From assembly GCA_030432295.1 (NCBI GenBank), contig JAUIHI010000005.1, positions 186,001 through 250,000 on the forward strand: 64,000 nucleotides of DNA, read 5' to 3'. A model generated the notes under the pieces. It saw nothing but the letters and a program-made list of their open reading frames with translations, was not told the origin of the DNA and did no database searches. This DNA comes from Anaerolineae bacterium (lineage in GTDB: Bacteria; Chloroflexota; Anaerolineae; Caldilineales; Caldilineaceae). The position numbers and the translations under genes were made by a program. This document shows positions 51,852 to 61,816 of the stretch, piece after piece; within the stretch, counting starts at the first letter, position 1, and every line of letters starts with the position of its first letter.

Positions 51852-51893
51852 TTGGACATTATTCACACCACACGCTCAAATGGAGAATCCTCT

Positions 51894-52883
51894 ATGCCAA
51901 CCGCACTCATCACCGGTATCACCGGCCAGGACGGCAGCTATCTGGCCGAACTGCTGCTCGAACAGGGTTATAAAGTCATCGGAATGGTGCGCCGTACCAG
52001 CACCATCAACTTCGACCGCATCCGCCACTTTCAGGAAAAGGTGGAGATCGTCCAAGGCGATCTGCTCGATCAGATGAGTCTGATCAGCATCCTGCAGGAG
52101 CATCGCCCTAGCGAAGTCTACAATCTGGCCGCGCAGAGTTTTGTGCCCACCAGCTTCACCCAGCCTGTGCTGACCGGCGAGTTCACCGCTCTTGGCGTTA
52201 CCCGAGTACTGGACGCCATCCGCATTGTGGACCCGTCCATCCGCTTCTATCAGGCCAGCAGCAGCGAAATGTTCGGCAAAGTCCAGGAAGTACCCCAGCG
52301 CGAATCGACCCCCTTCTATCCCCGCAGCCCCTACGGCGTCGCCAAGCTCTACGGCCACTGGATAACTGTCAACTATCGGGAAAGCTACGATATGTTCGCC
52401 TGCTCCGGGATTCTCTTCAACCACGAAAGTCCCCGGCGCGGGCTGGAATTTGTCACCCATAAAATCACCAATGCGGTGGCCCGTATCAAATTGGGGTTGG
52501 ACAAGGACCTGCATCTGGGCAATCTGGAAGCCCGCCGGGATTGGGGCTATGCGCCGGACTATGTGCGGGCCATGTGGCTGATGCTGCAACAAGACACACC
52601 CGACGATTACGTCGTCGCTACCGGCGAGACCCACAGCGTCCAGGAGTTTGTCGAAGAAGCCTTCGGCTATGTGGATATGGACTGGCGGGAGTTTGTGGTC
52701 CAGGACCCCAAATTCTACCGTCCGGCTGAGGTAGACTTGCTGGTGGGAGACCCGGTCAAAGCAGGCGAGAAGCTGGGGTGGGAACCCACCGTCAGCTTTC
52801 GGGAACTGGTGCGGCTGATGGTGCAGGCCGACCTGGAAGCTTGGGAACGCCGTCTCAAACAGGCTGCCGCGTTGTCTTCATAG
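51894..52883 (+). CDS. gmd: GDP-mannose 4,6-dehydratase
   Basis: A 329-aa protein close to bacterial Gmd length. '[20 protein letters not shown]', '[14 protein letters not shown]', '[10 protein letters not shown]', '[12 protein letters not shown]' and '[19 protein letters not shown]' are all hallmarks. It makes GDP-4-dehydro-6-deoxy-D-mannose from GDP-mannose. The ATG has TGGAG eight bases upstream. It is followed by the DUF4062 gene, 51 bases later. Confidence 0.95.
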   Translation: MPTALITGITGQDGSYLAELLLEQGYKVIGMVRRTSTINFDRIRHFQEKVEIVQGDLLDQMSLISILQEHRPSEVYNLAAQSFVPTSFTQPVLTGEFTALGVTRVLDAIRIVDPSIRFYQASSSEMFGKVQEVPQRESTPFYPRSPYGVAKLYGHWITVNYRESYDMFACSGILFNHESPRRGLEFVTHKITNAVARIKLGLDKDLHLGNLEARRDWGYAPDYVRAMWLMLQQDTPDDYVVATGETHSVQEFVEEAFGYVDMDWREFVVQDPKFYRPAEVDLLVGDPVKAGEKLGWEPTVSFRELVRLMVQADLEAWERRLKQAAALSS

Positions 52884-52934
52884 ATCGGAATAATCAGCCA
52901 CTTTTGTTATTCGCCCTTTGATCGGTAGGAAGCT

Positions 52935-53510
52935 ATGTCCGAAACTTTACGTATCTTTGTCAGCGCCACCAACGATCTGGAAGCCGAGCGGGCCGCCATC
53001 GGTCAAACCCTGGCCGAACTGCCTGTGCAGGTCGGTGTGGAAATCCGCCGCAGCCCGGCCACAGGCATCAGCTATGACAATCTGTTCGAGTTGATTGCCA
53101 ATGTGGACCGCTTCTACTTTCTGATGGGGCGAGATATCACCGCGCCTGCCGGAGCCGAATGGCATCTGGCCCTGCAACTGGAACGCTCGATTTTCCCTCT
53201 GCGCATTGCCGGTTCCCGCACATCCGCAGGCCAGGAGTTTCTCCACTATTGGCCCCTGCGCTGGAAGACCTTCCAGAGCCGGGGCCACGTGGCCCAGTTG
53301 GTCGGCCTGGACCTGATCGAAATTCTGCTCCATCCCACCAATCGCTACGGCCTGTCCGTAACGGAGATGGCCGCGCTCCACGGCCACAAAAAGAAGCTCT
53401 CCGAAGGACTGGTGGTCCCCGTGGAAGAACCGGGCGGTGCAGGTGGCGGCGGCATTCTGTTGGACCCGACCCACCGGGATGAAATTGATTCCGAGTCAGT
53501 TTTTGCATAG
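52935..53510 (+). CDS. DUF4062 domain protein
   Basis: A 191-aa protein opening with 'LRIFVSATNDLEAERAAIGQ', the characteristic DUF4062 start (IFVSSTxxDLxxER). DUF4062 is a Rossmann-like domain usually at the N-terminus of STAND/NACHT ATPases or with TIR-type signalling. Here it stands alone, with no ATPase domain; the rest is of unknown fold and has a Gly-rich stretch (about 165-175). The role is unknown, and its position within the sugar-nucleotide cluster gives no direct hint. Confidence 0.78.
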   Translation: MSETLRIFVSATNDLEAERAAIGQTLAELPVQVGVEIRRSPATGISYDNLFELIANVDRFYFLMGRDITAPAGAEWHLALQLERSIFPLRIAGSRTSAGQEFLHYWPLRWKTFQSRGHVAQLVGLDLIEILLHPTNRYGLSVTEMAALHGHKKKLSEGLVVPVEEPGGAGGGGILLDPTHRDEIDSESVFA

Positions 53511-53520
53511 CAAAGGAAAA

Positions 53521-53991
53521 ATGATGGGACTGAAGGAAAAAGTTACTGGATTTGTGGCTGGCTTGCTTTTGGAGAGACCCATCGGGGACAAAAGCTATAC
53601 CGATATGGCTCAGCAGTTGGAGGAAGCGGGGCAGAGCATCGAGGCCCGTTTGTCTGGTAAAGAATACACTGAATTCAATCACCGGGTGCTGACCCACATC
53701 ATCGGCATCGAGCGCTGGGGACAGAGCCGTCTGCGTGTCTTTCTGGGCAATCCGTTTGTGCAGGATGAATACAACGGCTATCGTCCCGCACGGGATATGC
53801 CCTGGGAAGAATTGGTCGGGCAATTCAGCGCCACCCGAGCCGTGACAATCTCTCTGGCCCGCGCCCTGGGCGACGCGTTGATTGCGCCGGACAAAACCGT
53901 CCTCCACAACCAACTTGGCCCCCTCTCTGCCCGCGCCTGGCTGCGCTATCTGCAAACCCACGCCAGCCGGGAAATACTACAGGTCCGCTAG
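53521..53991 (+). CDS. DinB-like helical protein
   Basis: A 156-aa helical protein. 'HRVLTHIIGIERWGQSRLRV' and 'HNQLGPLSARAWLRYLQTHA' resemble the two helices of DinB/YfiT-type metal-binding four-helix bundles, although the usual His triad is only partly kept. AAAGGA precedes the first of two ATGs. Its stop overlaps the next gene's GTG by one base, so it is part of the operon. Function is unknown. Confidence 0.7.
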   Translation: MMGLKEKVTGFVAGLLLERPIGDKSYTDMAQQLEEAGQSIEARLSGKEYTEFNHRVLTHIIGIERWGQSRLRVFLGNPFVQDEYNGYRPARDMPWEELVGQFSATRAVTISLARALGDALIAPDKTVLHNQLGPLSARAWLRYLQTHASREILQVR

Positions 53992-55568
53992 TGTCTGTCT
54001 CTCCCTCTTCCGGCAAATCTGTGGGTCTGACCGGCCTGTGGGTGGTGCTGATCGCCAGTGCTTTTGCCTGGGCACCCGCCACCTATCCCGGCTACTGGCA
54101 GGCGCTAGAAGGCTTTGCACCCGTCTTCAATGCGCCCTACGCCGCGCCCATCGCCGATATTGCCAGCCAGTCCGACCTGTGGCGGGGCAGCGGCAGTGCC
54201 ACATTTCTCCTCACCCGCCCGCTGATTTTGCTCGGTATTGCGCCGGTTGTGGCTGTGCGCTCGGTCTTTGTTCTCGTCTTTGTACTGGGCAGCCTGGGCA
54301 TCTATTTTTGGCTGCGTCCCCGTTTCGGTGATCGGTCAGCCGGATTGGCGGGGCTGCTCTACGCACTGATGCCCCCCCTGCTGGCGACTGTCTATATCCG
54401 CGGCTCTTTGGCCGACGCGCTGGTCCTGGGACTCTGGCCGCTGGTTCTCTCCGGGCTGGCTGTCTACGTCCAATCCCGCAGCCCCGCGGCCATCGGCGTG
54501 GCGGTGATATCCCTGCTCTGGATTTGGCGCACCCAGGCCGGGCTGGCCGTTTTTATCACTCTTTTTGCTTTGGCCTATGTGCTGTGGGTGGAGCGGGACC
54601 GGCTGGCGCTGCTCACGACAGCAGTCACCGGGCTGGCCGGGCTGCTCAGTCTGCTGCCCCTGCGGGAGATTCAGGCCGATCCCCCCGTCGATTTCTACGC
54701 CCATTTCGTATACCTTTTTCAATACTTCGCGGGCCGCTGGCAGACTGCGCCCAGCATCCCCGGCTGGCAGGACGGCTATCCCTTTCAGTTGGGATTTGCG
54801 GCGCTGGCCTTTGCTTTTGTCTCCCTTTGGCTGCTCTGGCTGAAATATCGGGAAAATGTGGACCTGCCGCCGCTGATCGTGCGCCGCTCGCTGCTATTTT
54901 CCGCGGTGGCGGTTATTGTTCTGCTGCTGCTCACTCTTGGCCCGTCGGCTTTCCTTTGGCGATTGACCGGCGCAGATCGGCTGCTCACCTGGCCCTGGCA
55001 GGTGCTGCTGCCGGCGCTGCCCTTTCTGGCGCTGCTGGCGGGCAGCCTGCCCAGCTTGAACAGTCAACTGGCCTGCCGGGGCTATTGGGCGGCGCTGCTG
55101 GCCCTGGGCCTGATGAGCAGCTACCCGTATCTTACGGCAGATTTCACCCAATACACGCCGCCTGCCGCTCCGATGGCTGTCTACGGCGAGCGGGGCGAGA
55201 TTGTGCTGCTGGAGGCGACTCTCCACGAATCCAACGCGGGGGGGTACGACGCCACAGTGGAAGCTGTCTGGCAGCCGGTTCAACCCATCGACTTCGACTA
55301 CAATCTCTTCTTCCAGGCCTTGCGGCCCGGGGCCAACGGCACGGACTACGAAGTTGTGGCCCAACTGGACCAGCAGCCTCTGGCCCTGCGTCCTGCCACC
55401 ACCTGGCAGCCCGGCGAAATCCTGACCGGCACCTACACGCTTGCCTTGCCCGTCGATCCGGCCAGCGCCAGTTTGCGTTACTATTTTGGCTACTACAACT
55501 GGCAGGAGGGGACGCGTCTGCCTGTCAACAGTGGGCCGGACGACAAAATGGTGCTCTTTGGGCAATGA
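53991..55568 (+). CDS. Multi-pass membrane protein, possible GT-C glycosyltransferase
   Basis: A 525-aa protein with about 10-11 helices in residues 12-385 and an outside C-terminal beta domain (about 395-525). 'AIADIASQSDLWRGSGSATF' and 'GIYFWLRPRFGDRSAGLAGL' resemble the GT-C-like, PTPS-related membrane family shared with the next gene. It probably works on lipid-linked sugars, which fits rmd/gmd upstream. GTG start overlaps the previous stop. Function is inferred. Confidence 0.72.
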   Translation: MSVSPSSGKSVGLTGLWVVLIASAFAWAPATYPGYWQALEGFAPVFNAPYAAPIADIASQSDLWRGSGSATFLLTRPLILLGIAPVVAVRSVFVLVFVLGSLGIYFWLRPRFGDRSAGLAGLLYALMPPLLATVYIRGSLADALVLGLWPLVLSGLAVYVQSRSPAAIGVAVISLLWIWRTQAGLAVFITLFALAYVLWVERDRLALLTTAVTGLAGLLSLLPLREIQADPPVDFYAHFVYLFQYFAGRWQTAPSIPGWQDGYPFQLGFAALAFAFVSLWLLWLKYRENVDLPPLIVRRSLLFSAVAVIVLLLLTLGPSAFLWRLTGADRLLTWPWQVLLPALPFLALLAGSLPSLNSQLACRGYWAALLALGLMSSYPYLTADFTQYTPPAAPMAVYGERGEIVLLEATLHESNAGGYDATVEAVWQPVQPIDFDYNLFFQALRPGANGTDYEVVAQLDQQPLALRPATTWQPGEILTGTYTLALPVDPASASLRYYFGYYNWQEGTRLPVNSGPDDKMVLFGQ

Positions 55569-55569
55569 C

Positions 55570-55650
55570 GAACAGCGAATGGTGAACAGGGAATAGCGAA
55601 TGGCGATTGAGACGTCCCGGCCCGATACCCAATACCCAATACCCAATATC
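55570..55650. repeat. Dispersed repeat words at the start of a membrane-protein gene
   Basis: Words 'gaacagcgaatggtgaacag' and tandem TACCCAATACCCAATACCC (about 55624-55645). The second matches words near 24894, 25100 and 37595-37680. Both are within or directly before the coding start at 55600. Confidence 0.75.
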
Positions 55651-57474
55651 CCACTCCTGCGCGACGGCTTTCTCTGGCTCACCCTCGCCCTGACGATCTT
55701 TGCAGTCGCGCCCTTTGCCAAGCCCGGCTATTTCTGGGGGGCTAACGACGCCCGCCATCACGTCTACTTTCTCTTCGAGTTCGACAGGCTCTGGCAGGAC
55801 GGCGTCTGGTGGCCCCGCTGGAGTCCCGATTTTGCCTTTGGTTACGGCTATCCCTTTTTCAATATCTACGGCCCGTTCAGCCACTTCCTGGCCGAAATCC
55901 TCCATTACTTTGCCAAATTCGACTTTGTGCAATCGGTGGAGATCGTCTTCTCCCTGAGTATTGTCGCCAGCGCTGGCGCAATGTACGGCTACGTCCGCTC
56001 CTTGGCTGGCCGGGCTGCTGGGTTGCTGGCCGGGGTGGTCTACACCTACGCGCCGTATCATTTGATGGTTCTCTACGTGCGGGCCAATCTGGCCGAAAGT
56101 ATGGCCTTTGTTTGGCTGCCCCTCTGCCTGTGGAGCTTTCGGGCCTGTGTGCGTCGTCCTTCCCTGTGGGCGGTCATTGGCGCTGGGCTGGCCTATGCCG
56201 GGCTGATTCTGACCAGCAATCTGGTCTGGGTGCTCTTTACGCCGGTGCTGATGCTGTACATTCTGGTTTTACTTTTTTGGCAGGAGACTGGGGAACGGCG
56301 ATTAAAGCTTTGGACAATCCTCCGAGCCGCAATGGCCCCTTTGGTTGGGGCTGTGGCCGGGCTGGGGCTGAGTGCGATCTTCTGGCTACCGATGTTGCTG
56401 GAACGTCAATACGTGCGGGTGGACCAGTGGTTCGATGGCCGCTACAATTTCCGGGATGACTTCCTCTACTTCTTCCAATTCTTCAGCCCCCGCTGGGATT
56501 TCGGCGTCAGCCTGCCGGGACCCAACGACACCCTCAGCTTTCAGGTCGGGCCGGTGCTGCTGCTCTTTGCCCTATTGGGTGGACTGGCCGCCTGGCGACG
56601 CTATTCCCTGCGCCCGGAGGTGGCCGTTTTTGCCGTCGCTGGTCTGGGCGGGGCCGCGCTGGGATGGACTGTTTTCGCGCCCCTGTGGGATTGGCCGCTG
56701 ATTGGCGCGATTCTGCAATCGGCCCAATTCCCCTGGCGCTGGCTGCCGCTGACTGCCGTCGGTTTTTCTGTGCTGGCGGGCCTTCTCTTTGTGCCAGATT
56801 GGGGCGTGGAAGAAGAGGCAGGCCATCTCTCCCCGCCGCTTTTTGTGGTGATGGCTGTAGCGATTCTGGCCAGTTACCCGCTGCTGCAAGTCCAGACTGT
56901 AGAACCGGCGGAAGGACCTGTTGGGCTGGCCGCGCTTATGCGTTTTGAACGGGACGCCGACGAAATGACCGGCAGCACAGCCTGGGTGAAGGAGATTCCC
57001 ACCTGGAGTCCAATGGCCGAGTATTATATCAATCTGGATGAGGCAGGCCAGCCGGTGACGCCAGTCACCTCCAAAGTGGACTACAAAGCCCTGGACTATA
57101 GTAAGCTGGCCGTCGGCTCTGTCGTCAATAATACAGTGATGGAAGAAGTCTACTTCTGCACCGACCCCGGCGAGCGGCCAGGTGACTGCGGCTCCCGGGA
57201 CGACCAGCGCATCATCTTCAATCACTTCTACTACCCCGGCTGGCGGGCCTGGCTGCTGGACAGTAAAGGGGGGCAGCCCGTGCAGGAATTGCCGATTATC
57301 CCCGAAAGTGAGGGCACACTGGGCCGTATGACTGTGGCTGTGCCTGAAACTGGTGAAGGCTTTATTCTGCTGAAATATGGCGATACGTTGCCACGGATTG
57401 TGGGGCAGTGGCTTTCTCTGGCAACCCTGCTGATATTGCTGGGTGGCGGATTGTTCGCCTTTAGAAAGAAGTGA
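55600..57474 (+). CDS. Multi-pass membrane protein (PTPS-related/YfhO-like, GT-C fold)
   Basis: A 624-aa protein with about 12 helices (25-430) and a C-terminal extracytoplasmic domain with one last helix (about 600-620). 'GYPFFNIYGPFSHFLAEILH' is the hallmark of the 6-pyruvoyl-tetrahydropterin synthase-related membrane family. Residues 7-18 (RPDTQYPIPNIP) are encoded by a dispersed repeat, and the ATG itself also lies in repeat-like DNA. It probably attaches sugars outside the membrane; the acceptor is unknown. Confidence 0.78.
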   Translation: MAIETSRPDTQYPIPNIPLLRDGFLWLTLALTIFAVAPFAKPGYFWGANDARHHVYFLFEFDRLWQDGVWWPRWSPDFAFGYGYPFFNIYGPFSHFLAEILHYFAKFDFVQSVEIVFSLSIVASAGAMYGYVRSLAGRAAGLLAGVVYTYAPYHLMVLYVRANLAESMAFVWLPLCLWSFRACVRRPSLWAVIGAGLAYAGLILTSNLVWVLFTPVLMLYILVLLFWQETGERRLKLWTILRAAMAPLVGAVAGLGLSAIFWLPMLLERQYVRVDQWFDGRYNFRDDFLYFFQFFSPRWDFGVSLPGPNDTLSFQVGPVLLLFALLGGLAAWRRYSLRPEVAVFAVAGLGGAALGWTVFAPLWDWPLIGAILQSAQFPWRWLPLTAVGFSVLAGLLFVPDWGVEEEAGHLSPPLFVVMAVAILASYPLLQVQTVEPAEGPVGLAALMRFERDADEMTGSTAWVKEIPTWSPMAEYYINLDEAGQPVTPVTSKVDYKALDYSKLAVGSVVNNTVMEEVYFCTDPGERPGDCGSRDDQRIIFNHFYYPGWRAWLLDSKGGQPVQELPIIPESEGTLGRMTVAVPETGEGFILLKYGDTLPRIVGQWLSLATLLILLGGGLFAFRKK

Positions 57475-57579
57475 AACTGTAAGGCTGTATACATTGCATA
57501 TTGTGCGCGGCTCTGCTAGGATTCCCGTAACCACACCTCCACTCCAATCCCAAGACACCCCTTCCTGGGAGGCGCACGA

Positions 57580-58200
57580 ATGGAAACGCATACGCATATC
57601 GGCGCAGGCTGCTATCTCCCGACGGTTGACCCAATGGAGATGAGTATCCTGGCTGCCAAGTACGGTGAACCGGTTCGTCGGCGAGCAATTGTCGAGACCG
57701 ATGATTATCTGGCCGCGCAGCGCTGGCGGGCCGTGCCAGACCGGCGCGGCGAAGTCATCTTCATCATTCGCCAACCCAACGGCGAGATTCTGCTCCACAG
57801 CAAACAGCGCTACGGAGGGCCTATCTACCGGCTGCCCACAGGCGGCGTTGAGCCGAGCGAGGCGGTGGAGGATGCACTTCTGCGCGAGGTGGAAGAGGAG
57901 ACCGGCCAGTCGGTGATTGTACGTCGCTTTCTTGCCATCCTGAACTGCCATTTCCACCGAAACGGCTCCAGTGTGCCCTTCACCAGTTATCTCTTCTATC
58001 TGGAAAGCCGCACGATGCTAATCGAACCGGAAGAAGGCCACGAAGTCGCTGATTTCCGCACAGTGCCCGTGCAACGAATGGGACAGGTGGCCTCCCACCT
58101 TCGCTCCCTGAATGGCAAACGCCAGGGCTGGGGCTATTGGCGATCCCTGGCCCACGATCTGGTCCACGAACTGTTGGGGCAGAATTCCCAATTCAACTGA
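57580..58200 (+). CDS. NUDIX hydrolase
   Basis: A 206-aa protein. The Nudix box is complete: 'GGVEPSEAVEDALLREVEEE' followed by TGQ (about residues 87-109), giving the metal-binding REVEEE. An N-terminal extension (1-55) is of unknown role. It hydrolyses a nucleoside diphosphate-linked compound; the substrate is unknown. The ATG has GGGAGG a short distance upstream. Confidence 0.9.
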   Translation: METHTHIGAGCYLPTVDPMEMSILAAKYGEPVRRRAIVETDDYLAAQRWRAVPDRRGEVIFIIRQPNGEILLHSKQRYGGPIYRLPTGGVEPSEAVEDALLREVEEETGQSVIVRRFLAILNCHFHRNGSSVPFTSYLFYLESRTMLIEPEEGHEVADFRTVPVQRMGQVASHLRSLNGKRQGWGYWRSLAHDLVHELLGQNSQFN

Positions 58201-58294
58201 GAATCTACAATTCACCAAAAATCTGGTACAATGGCGTACCAGATTTTGACGCGTGTGGCAGGTGTAGCACAGGCTAGGGAAGGAAGATTATTGT

Positions 58295-58930
58295 ATGGAG
58301 GCTTTGACACTCGACCGTCCTATCGAATTGCCAGAATTGAAGGGGCCGATTACTTTTCAGGAGTTTCTGGCCCAGGTGGATGGAGGCGTCCACGCCGAAT
58401 TGGAAGATGGGGAGGTGATTTTTATGTCGCCAGCGTCACGAAAGCATCAGCACCTTTTTGGATGGCTCTACAGTATTCTTCGCCACCATACGCGCCACTT
58501 TTCTATCGGCGAGCTGTTGCCTGCGCCATTTTCGGTTCGCTTGGGCGAGACCGGGCAGGTTCGGGAGCCAGATATTCTCTTTGTCAGATCGGAAAATTTG
58601 GCGCGTATCAGAGAGACTTATGTAGACGGCCCGCCCGATCTGGTGGTAGAAATCATCTCGCCCGAAAGCATCGACCGGGACCGGGGCCGCAAGTTTGTCG
58701 AGTACGAGGCCGAGTCCATTACCGAATATTGGCTCGTCGATCCCATCCGGGAGCAGGCCGAGTTCTATCGCCTGGGCAGTGACAGCCGCTATCATCAGGC
58801 CCTGCCCGACGCCGACGGTATTTTCCACAGCGAATCTGTCCCCGGTTTCTGGCTGCGAACGGCCTGGATGTGGGAAGACCCCCTGCCCAATGAGTTGGAC
58901 GTTTTGCGGGAGTTGGGTGTGATTCAGTAG
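58295..58930 (+). CDS. Uma2 family (DUF820) restriction-endonuclease-like protein
   Basis: A 211-aa protein. 'ITFQEFLAQVDGGVHAELED', 'REPDILFV' and 'DGPPDLVVEIISPESIDRDRGRK' fit the PD-(D/E)xK fold of the Uma2 family, with catalytic residues around 'PDLVVEIISP' and following K. 'YEAESITEYWLVDP' is also characteristic. These genes are numerous in filamentous or complex bacteria and their role is unsettled. GGAAGGAAG precedes the ATG. Confidence 0.9.
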   Translation: MEALTLDRPIELPELKGPITFQEFLAQVDGGVHAELEDGEVIFMSPASRKHQHLFGWLYSILRHHTRHFSIGELLPAPFSVRLGETGQVREPDILFVRSENLARIRETYVDGPPDLVVEIISPESIDRDRGRKFVEYEAESITEYWLVDPIREQAEFYRLGSDSRYHQALPDADGIFHSESVPGFWLRTAWMWEDPLPNELDVLRELGVIQ

Positions 58931-58959
58931 TGGATGGGATGTTTGAAGGAGAAAAGCAT

Positions 58960-59133
58960 GTGAAATCTTCTATGCCGATTTCTATTGACGATGAGTGGAC
59001 AGAGACTGAATGGTTGCATCTGGCCGCTCATAACCCGGCTTTTGACTTTCTGGCTGACAGCGCCGACGACATTTATTCCGTGAATGATGGAAAGCGAATC
59101 GAAGCGGCAAATCATTGCCGCACGACTTCATAA
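58960..59133 (+). CDS. Small antitoxin-like protein, possibly truncated
   Basis: A 57-aa protein from a GTG preceded by AAGGAG. 'AAHNPAFDFLADSADDIYSV' matches the short antitoxin-like proteins that precede MazF/PemK-type toxins. The C-terminus diverges (RIEAANHCRTTS) and no toxin follows: pheT begins 35 bases on. It may be a remnant left after loss of the toxin. Confidence 0.6.
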   Translation: MKSSMPISIDDEWTETEWLHLAAHNPAFDFLADSADDIYSVNDGKRIEAANHCRTTS

Positions 59134-59168
59134 ATTATCAGGTCTTATAGCACTTTCAGGAGTACCCA

Positions 59169-61748
59169 ATGCTCGTCCCTATTTCGTGGCTCAAAGAATA
59201 TGTAGACATCACCCTCCCCATCGACGCCCTGGCCGAACGGATTACCCTGGCTGGGCTGGAAGTTGCATCGGTCAAGCGGCTGGGCGACTGGTGGGACGCG
59301 GACACACTCGTCGTCGGCCAGGTGATCGCCGTCAAACCTCACCCGGACGCGGACCGGTTGGTCCTGGTAGATGTGGAACACGGCGAGGCCGAACCCCAGC
59401 AGGTGGTGACAGGCGCGCCCAATCTCTTCCAATACAAAGGCCAGAGCGTAGCGGACGGCACACTGCCTGTCCTCAAAGTCGCTTTTGCCCGCCAGGGCGC
59501 GGTGCTGGTAGACGCCTACAGCGACGAGCACCCCCGTCCTTTCAAGAAACTCAAACCGGCCAAAATCCGCGGCATCCGCTCCTCCGGGATGGTCTGCTCG
59601 GAGCTGGAACTGGGACTGAGCGAGGAACACGAGGGCATTCTGCTTTTGCCCCTGGACGCGCCTCCCGGCGTCCCGCTGGCGGACTATCTGGGCGACGATG
59701 TGGTAGAAATCGAACTGACGCCGGATATGGCCCGCTGCCTGAGTATGAGCGGTGTGGCCCGGGAAGTCCACGCGCTGACCGGCGCGGCTCTGCACCTGCC
59801 TGCCGACGAATGGCAACCCAGTGGCGACGACAACGCCGCCGACTACACTGCCGTTGAAATTGAAGACCCGGCCCTCTGCAACCGCTACACCGCGACCCTC
59901 ATCCGGGATGTGACCGTCGGCCCGTCGCCCCTGTGGATGCAGGAACGGCTGCGCAAGGCCGGGATGCGCCCTATCAGCAATATCGTGGACATCACCAATT
60001 ATGTGATGCTGGAGATGGGCCAACCCCTCCACGCCTTCGACTACGACCTGCTGCTGGAACGGGCGCAGAAGAGCGGCGCTGCTACACCGACAGTCACTGT
60101 GCGCAGCGCCCGCCCCGGCGAGAAGATGACGACCCTCGACGGCCAGGCCCGCCAACTGGACGATTCGATGCTGCTGATCACCGACACGGCTGGGCCAATC
60201 GCCATCGCTGGTGTGATGGGCGGCGCAGAGACCGAAGTTCACGACGGCACGCGCCACATTCTGCTGGAATCCGCCACCTTCGAGGGCATCAACAACCGGC
60301 GCACCAGCCAGAAGCTCAAACTGCACAGCGAGGCCAGCCACCGCTTCACCCGCAGCGTGCCCGCCACCCTCAACGATCTGGCCGCCCGTCGTGCCGCTGA
60401 ATTGATGCGCCTCTACGCTGGTGGGCGCATCGTCCCCGGCATTGTGGACGCCTATCCCGCGTCCCAGGCCGAGACGACCGTCTACACCAGCGCCGGGGAT
60501 GTGCGCCGTCTGCTGGGGATGGATCTGAGCCGGGGTCAGATTGCCAGTGCGCTGGAAAAGCTCGACTTCCGGGTCAAGGAAATCCCCGTACCCCCTGCCG
60601 ACGCGCCGACGAATGCGGTCTTCGGCCTCTACCGGGCCGCGGATGAGCCGGTGCTGGCCGCCACTGTTCCCTGGCACAGGCTGGATGTGGCAATGCCCGC
60701 GGACCTGACCGAAGAGGTGGCCCGCATTGTGGGCTACGACAAAGTGGGCGTCACTCTACTCGACACGACCTTGCCGCCCCAGCGCCGCAACGAAGTGTTG
60801 GAAGCCGAGGAGAAGCTGCGGGATATTTTGGTGGCCTGTGGCCTGCAAGACACAATCGGATATGCCCTGACCACCCCGGAAAATCACCGCAAGCTGCTGG
60901 CGACAAACGGCGACCAGCCCGCCCCCAAATTCATCGAACTGGCGAACCCCCTTTCGATGGACCGCCGGGTCATGCGCCGGGATTTGATGGTCAGCGCGCT
61001 GGAAAATCTGGCCTACAACAGCCGCTACGCCGACCGCCAGGCCATCTTCGAGATTGGCCGGGTCTATCGCCCGGAGACCGGCGACGGCACACTGCCCGAA
61101 GAGGACCGCCGGGTCTGCATCGCGCTGACCGGCTCCCGCCAGCCGGTTAACTATCACAGCAGCGAGAGCGACAAAGAGAGCTTCGACTTCTTCGATCTGA
61201 AGGGGGTTGTGGAGACGCTCGTCAGCCGGATGGGCATTGAACCCGGTGCGCTGCGATTCGCCGCGCACCCGGATTCTCCTTCCTTCGGCCCCCGCTGCGC
61301 GCTGGTCAGCATCGGCGAGCAGAGTTTGGGAGTCCTGGGCGAACTGCACCCGAAAGTGCGGGCCGCCTTTGGCCTGGGTGATGAGCGGGTCTGCATCGCC
61401 GAACTGCATATCGGGCCGCTGGTTCGTCCCAGTTGGCAGCTTTCCAATATGCAGCCCATCAGCGTCTATCAGCCCGTGCGCGAGGACCTGGCCTTTGCCG
61501 TGGACGAGGAAGTGACTGTGCGTCGGGTGCGGGATGCGATTGTAGCTGGCGGTGGCGATCTACTGGTGGATGTGGAACTCTTCGACATCTACCGGGGCGC
61601 GCCTCTGCCTGTGGGACAGAAATCCCTGGCCTGGCGGGTCGCCTACCAGAGCGCCGAGCGCAACCTGGCCGAGAAGGAAGTCAACAGCCTGCGCGCCCGG
61701 ATTGTCAAAGCGGTGGAAGATGCGACGGGGGGGAGTTTGCGGGGGTAG
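59169..61748 (+). CDS. pheT: Phenylalanyl-tRNA synthetase beta subunit
   Basis: An 859-aa protein of normal domain order: '[20 protein letters not shown]', EMAP/OB-like tRNA-binding domain (about 40-160), B3/B4 ('[20 protein letters not shown]'), B5, core catalytic-like domain, and C-terminal anticodon-binding domain ('[20 protein letters not shown]'). It charges tRNA-Phe together with PheS. No pheS lies upstream; Uma2 and an antitoxin-like gene do, so the usual pheST operon is split. '[17 protein letters not shown]' differs from the usual NRPDCLS. Confidence 0.96.
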   Translation: MLVPISWLKEYVDITLPIDALAERITLAGLEVASVKRLGDWWDADTLVVGQVIAVKPHPDADRLVLVDVEHGEAEPQQVVTGAPNLFQYKGQSVADGTLPVLKVAFARQGAVLVDAYSDEHPRPFKKLKPAKIRGIRSSGMVCSELELGLSEEHEGILLLPLDAPPGVPLADYLGDDVVEIELTPDMARCLSMSGVAREVHALTGAALHLPADEWQPSGDDNAADYTAVEIEDPALCNRYTATLIRDVTVGPSPLWMQERLRKAGMRPISNIVDITNYVMLEMGQPLHAFDYDLLLERAQKSGAATPTVTVRSARPGEKMTTLDGQARQLDDSMLLITDTAGPIAIAGVMGGAETEVHDGTRHILLESATFEGINNRRTSQKLKLHSEASHRFTRSVPATLNDLAARRAAELMRLYAGGRIVPGIVDAYPASQAETTVYTSAGDVRRLLGMDLSRGQIASALEKLDFRVKEIPVPPADAPTNAVFGLYRAADEPVLAATVPWHRLDVAMPADLTEEVARIVGYDKVGVTLLDTTLPPQRRNEVLEAEEKLRDILVACGLQDTIGYALTTPENHRKLLATNGDQPAPKFIELANPLSMDRRVMRRDLMVSALENLAYNSRYADRQAIFEIGRVYRPETGDGTLPEEDRRVCIALTGSRQPVNYHSSESDKESFDFFDLKGVVETLVSRMGIEPGALRFAAHPDSPSFGPRCALVSIGEQSLGVLGELHPKVRAAFGLGDERVCIAELHIGPLVRPSWQLSNMQPISVYQPVREDLAFAVDEEVTVRRVRDAIVAGGGDLLVDVELFDIYRGAPLPVGQKSLAWRVAYQSAERNLAEKEVNSLRARIVKAVEDATGGSLRG

Positions 61749-61816
61749 TAGGCAGCGTAAGGCAAAGAGATAAAATATCCCAGAGTTGATACACAACCTT
61801 CAAGGTAGCCTTGGCT

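Noticed and set aside
56572-57957. Open frame of 461 residues on the minus strand
   Set aside because: It covers the antisense of a membrane-protein gene and part of the NUDIX gene; there are no domain features.
59145-60677. Open frame of 510 residues on the minus strand
   Set aside because: It is antisense to pheT, whose frame is fully supported by motifs.
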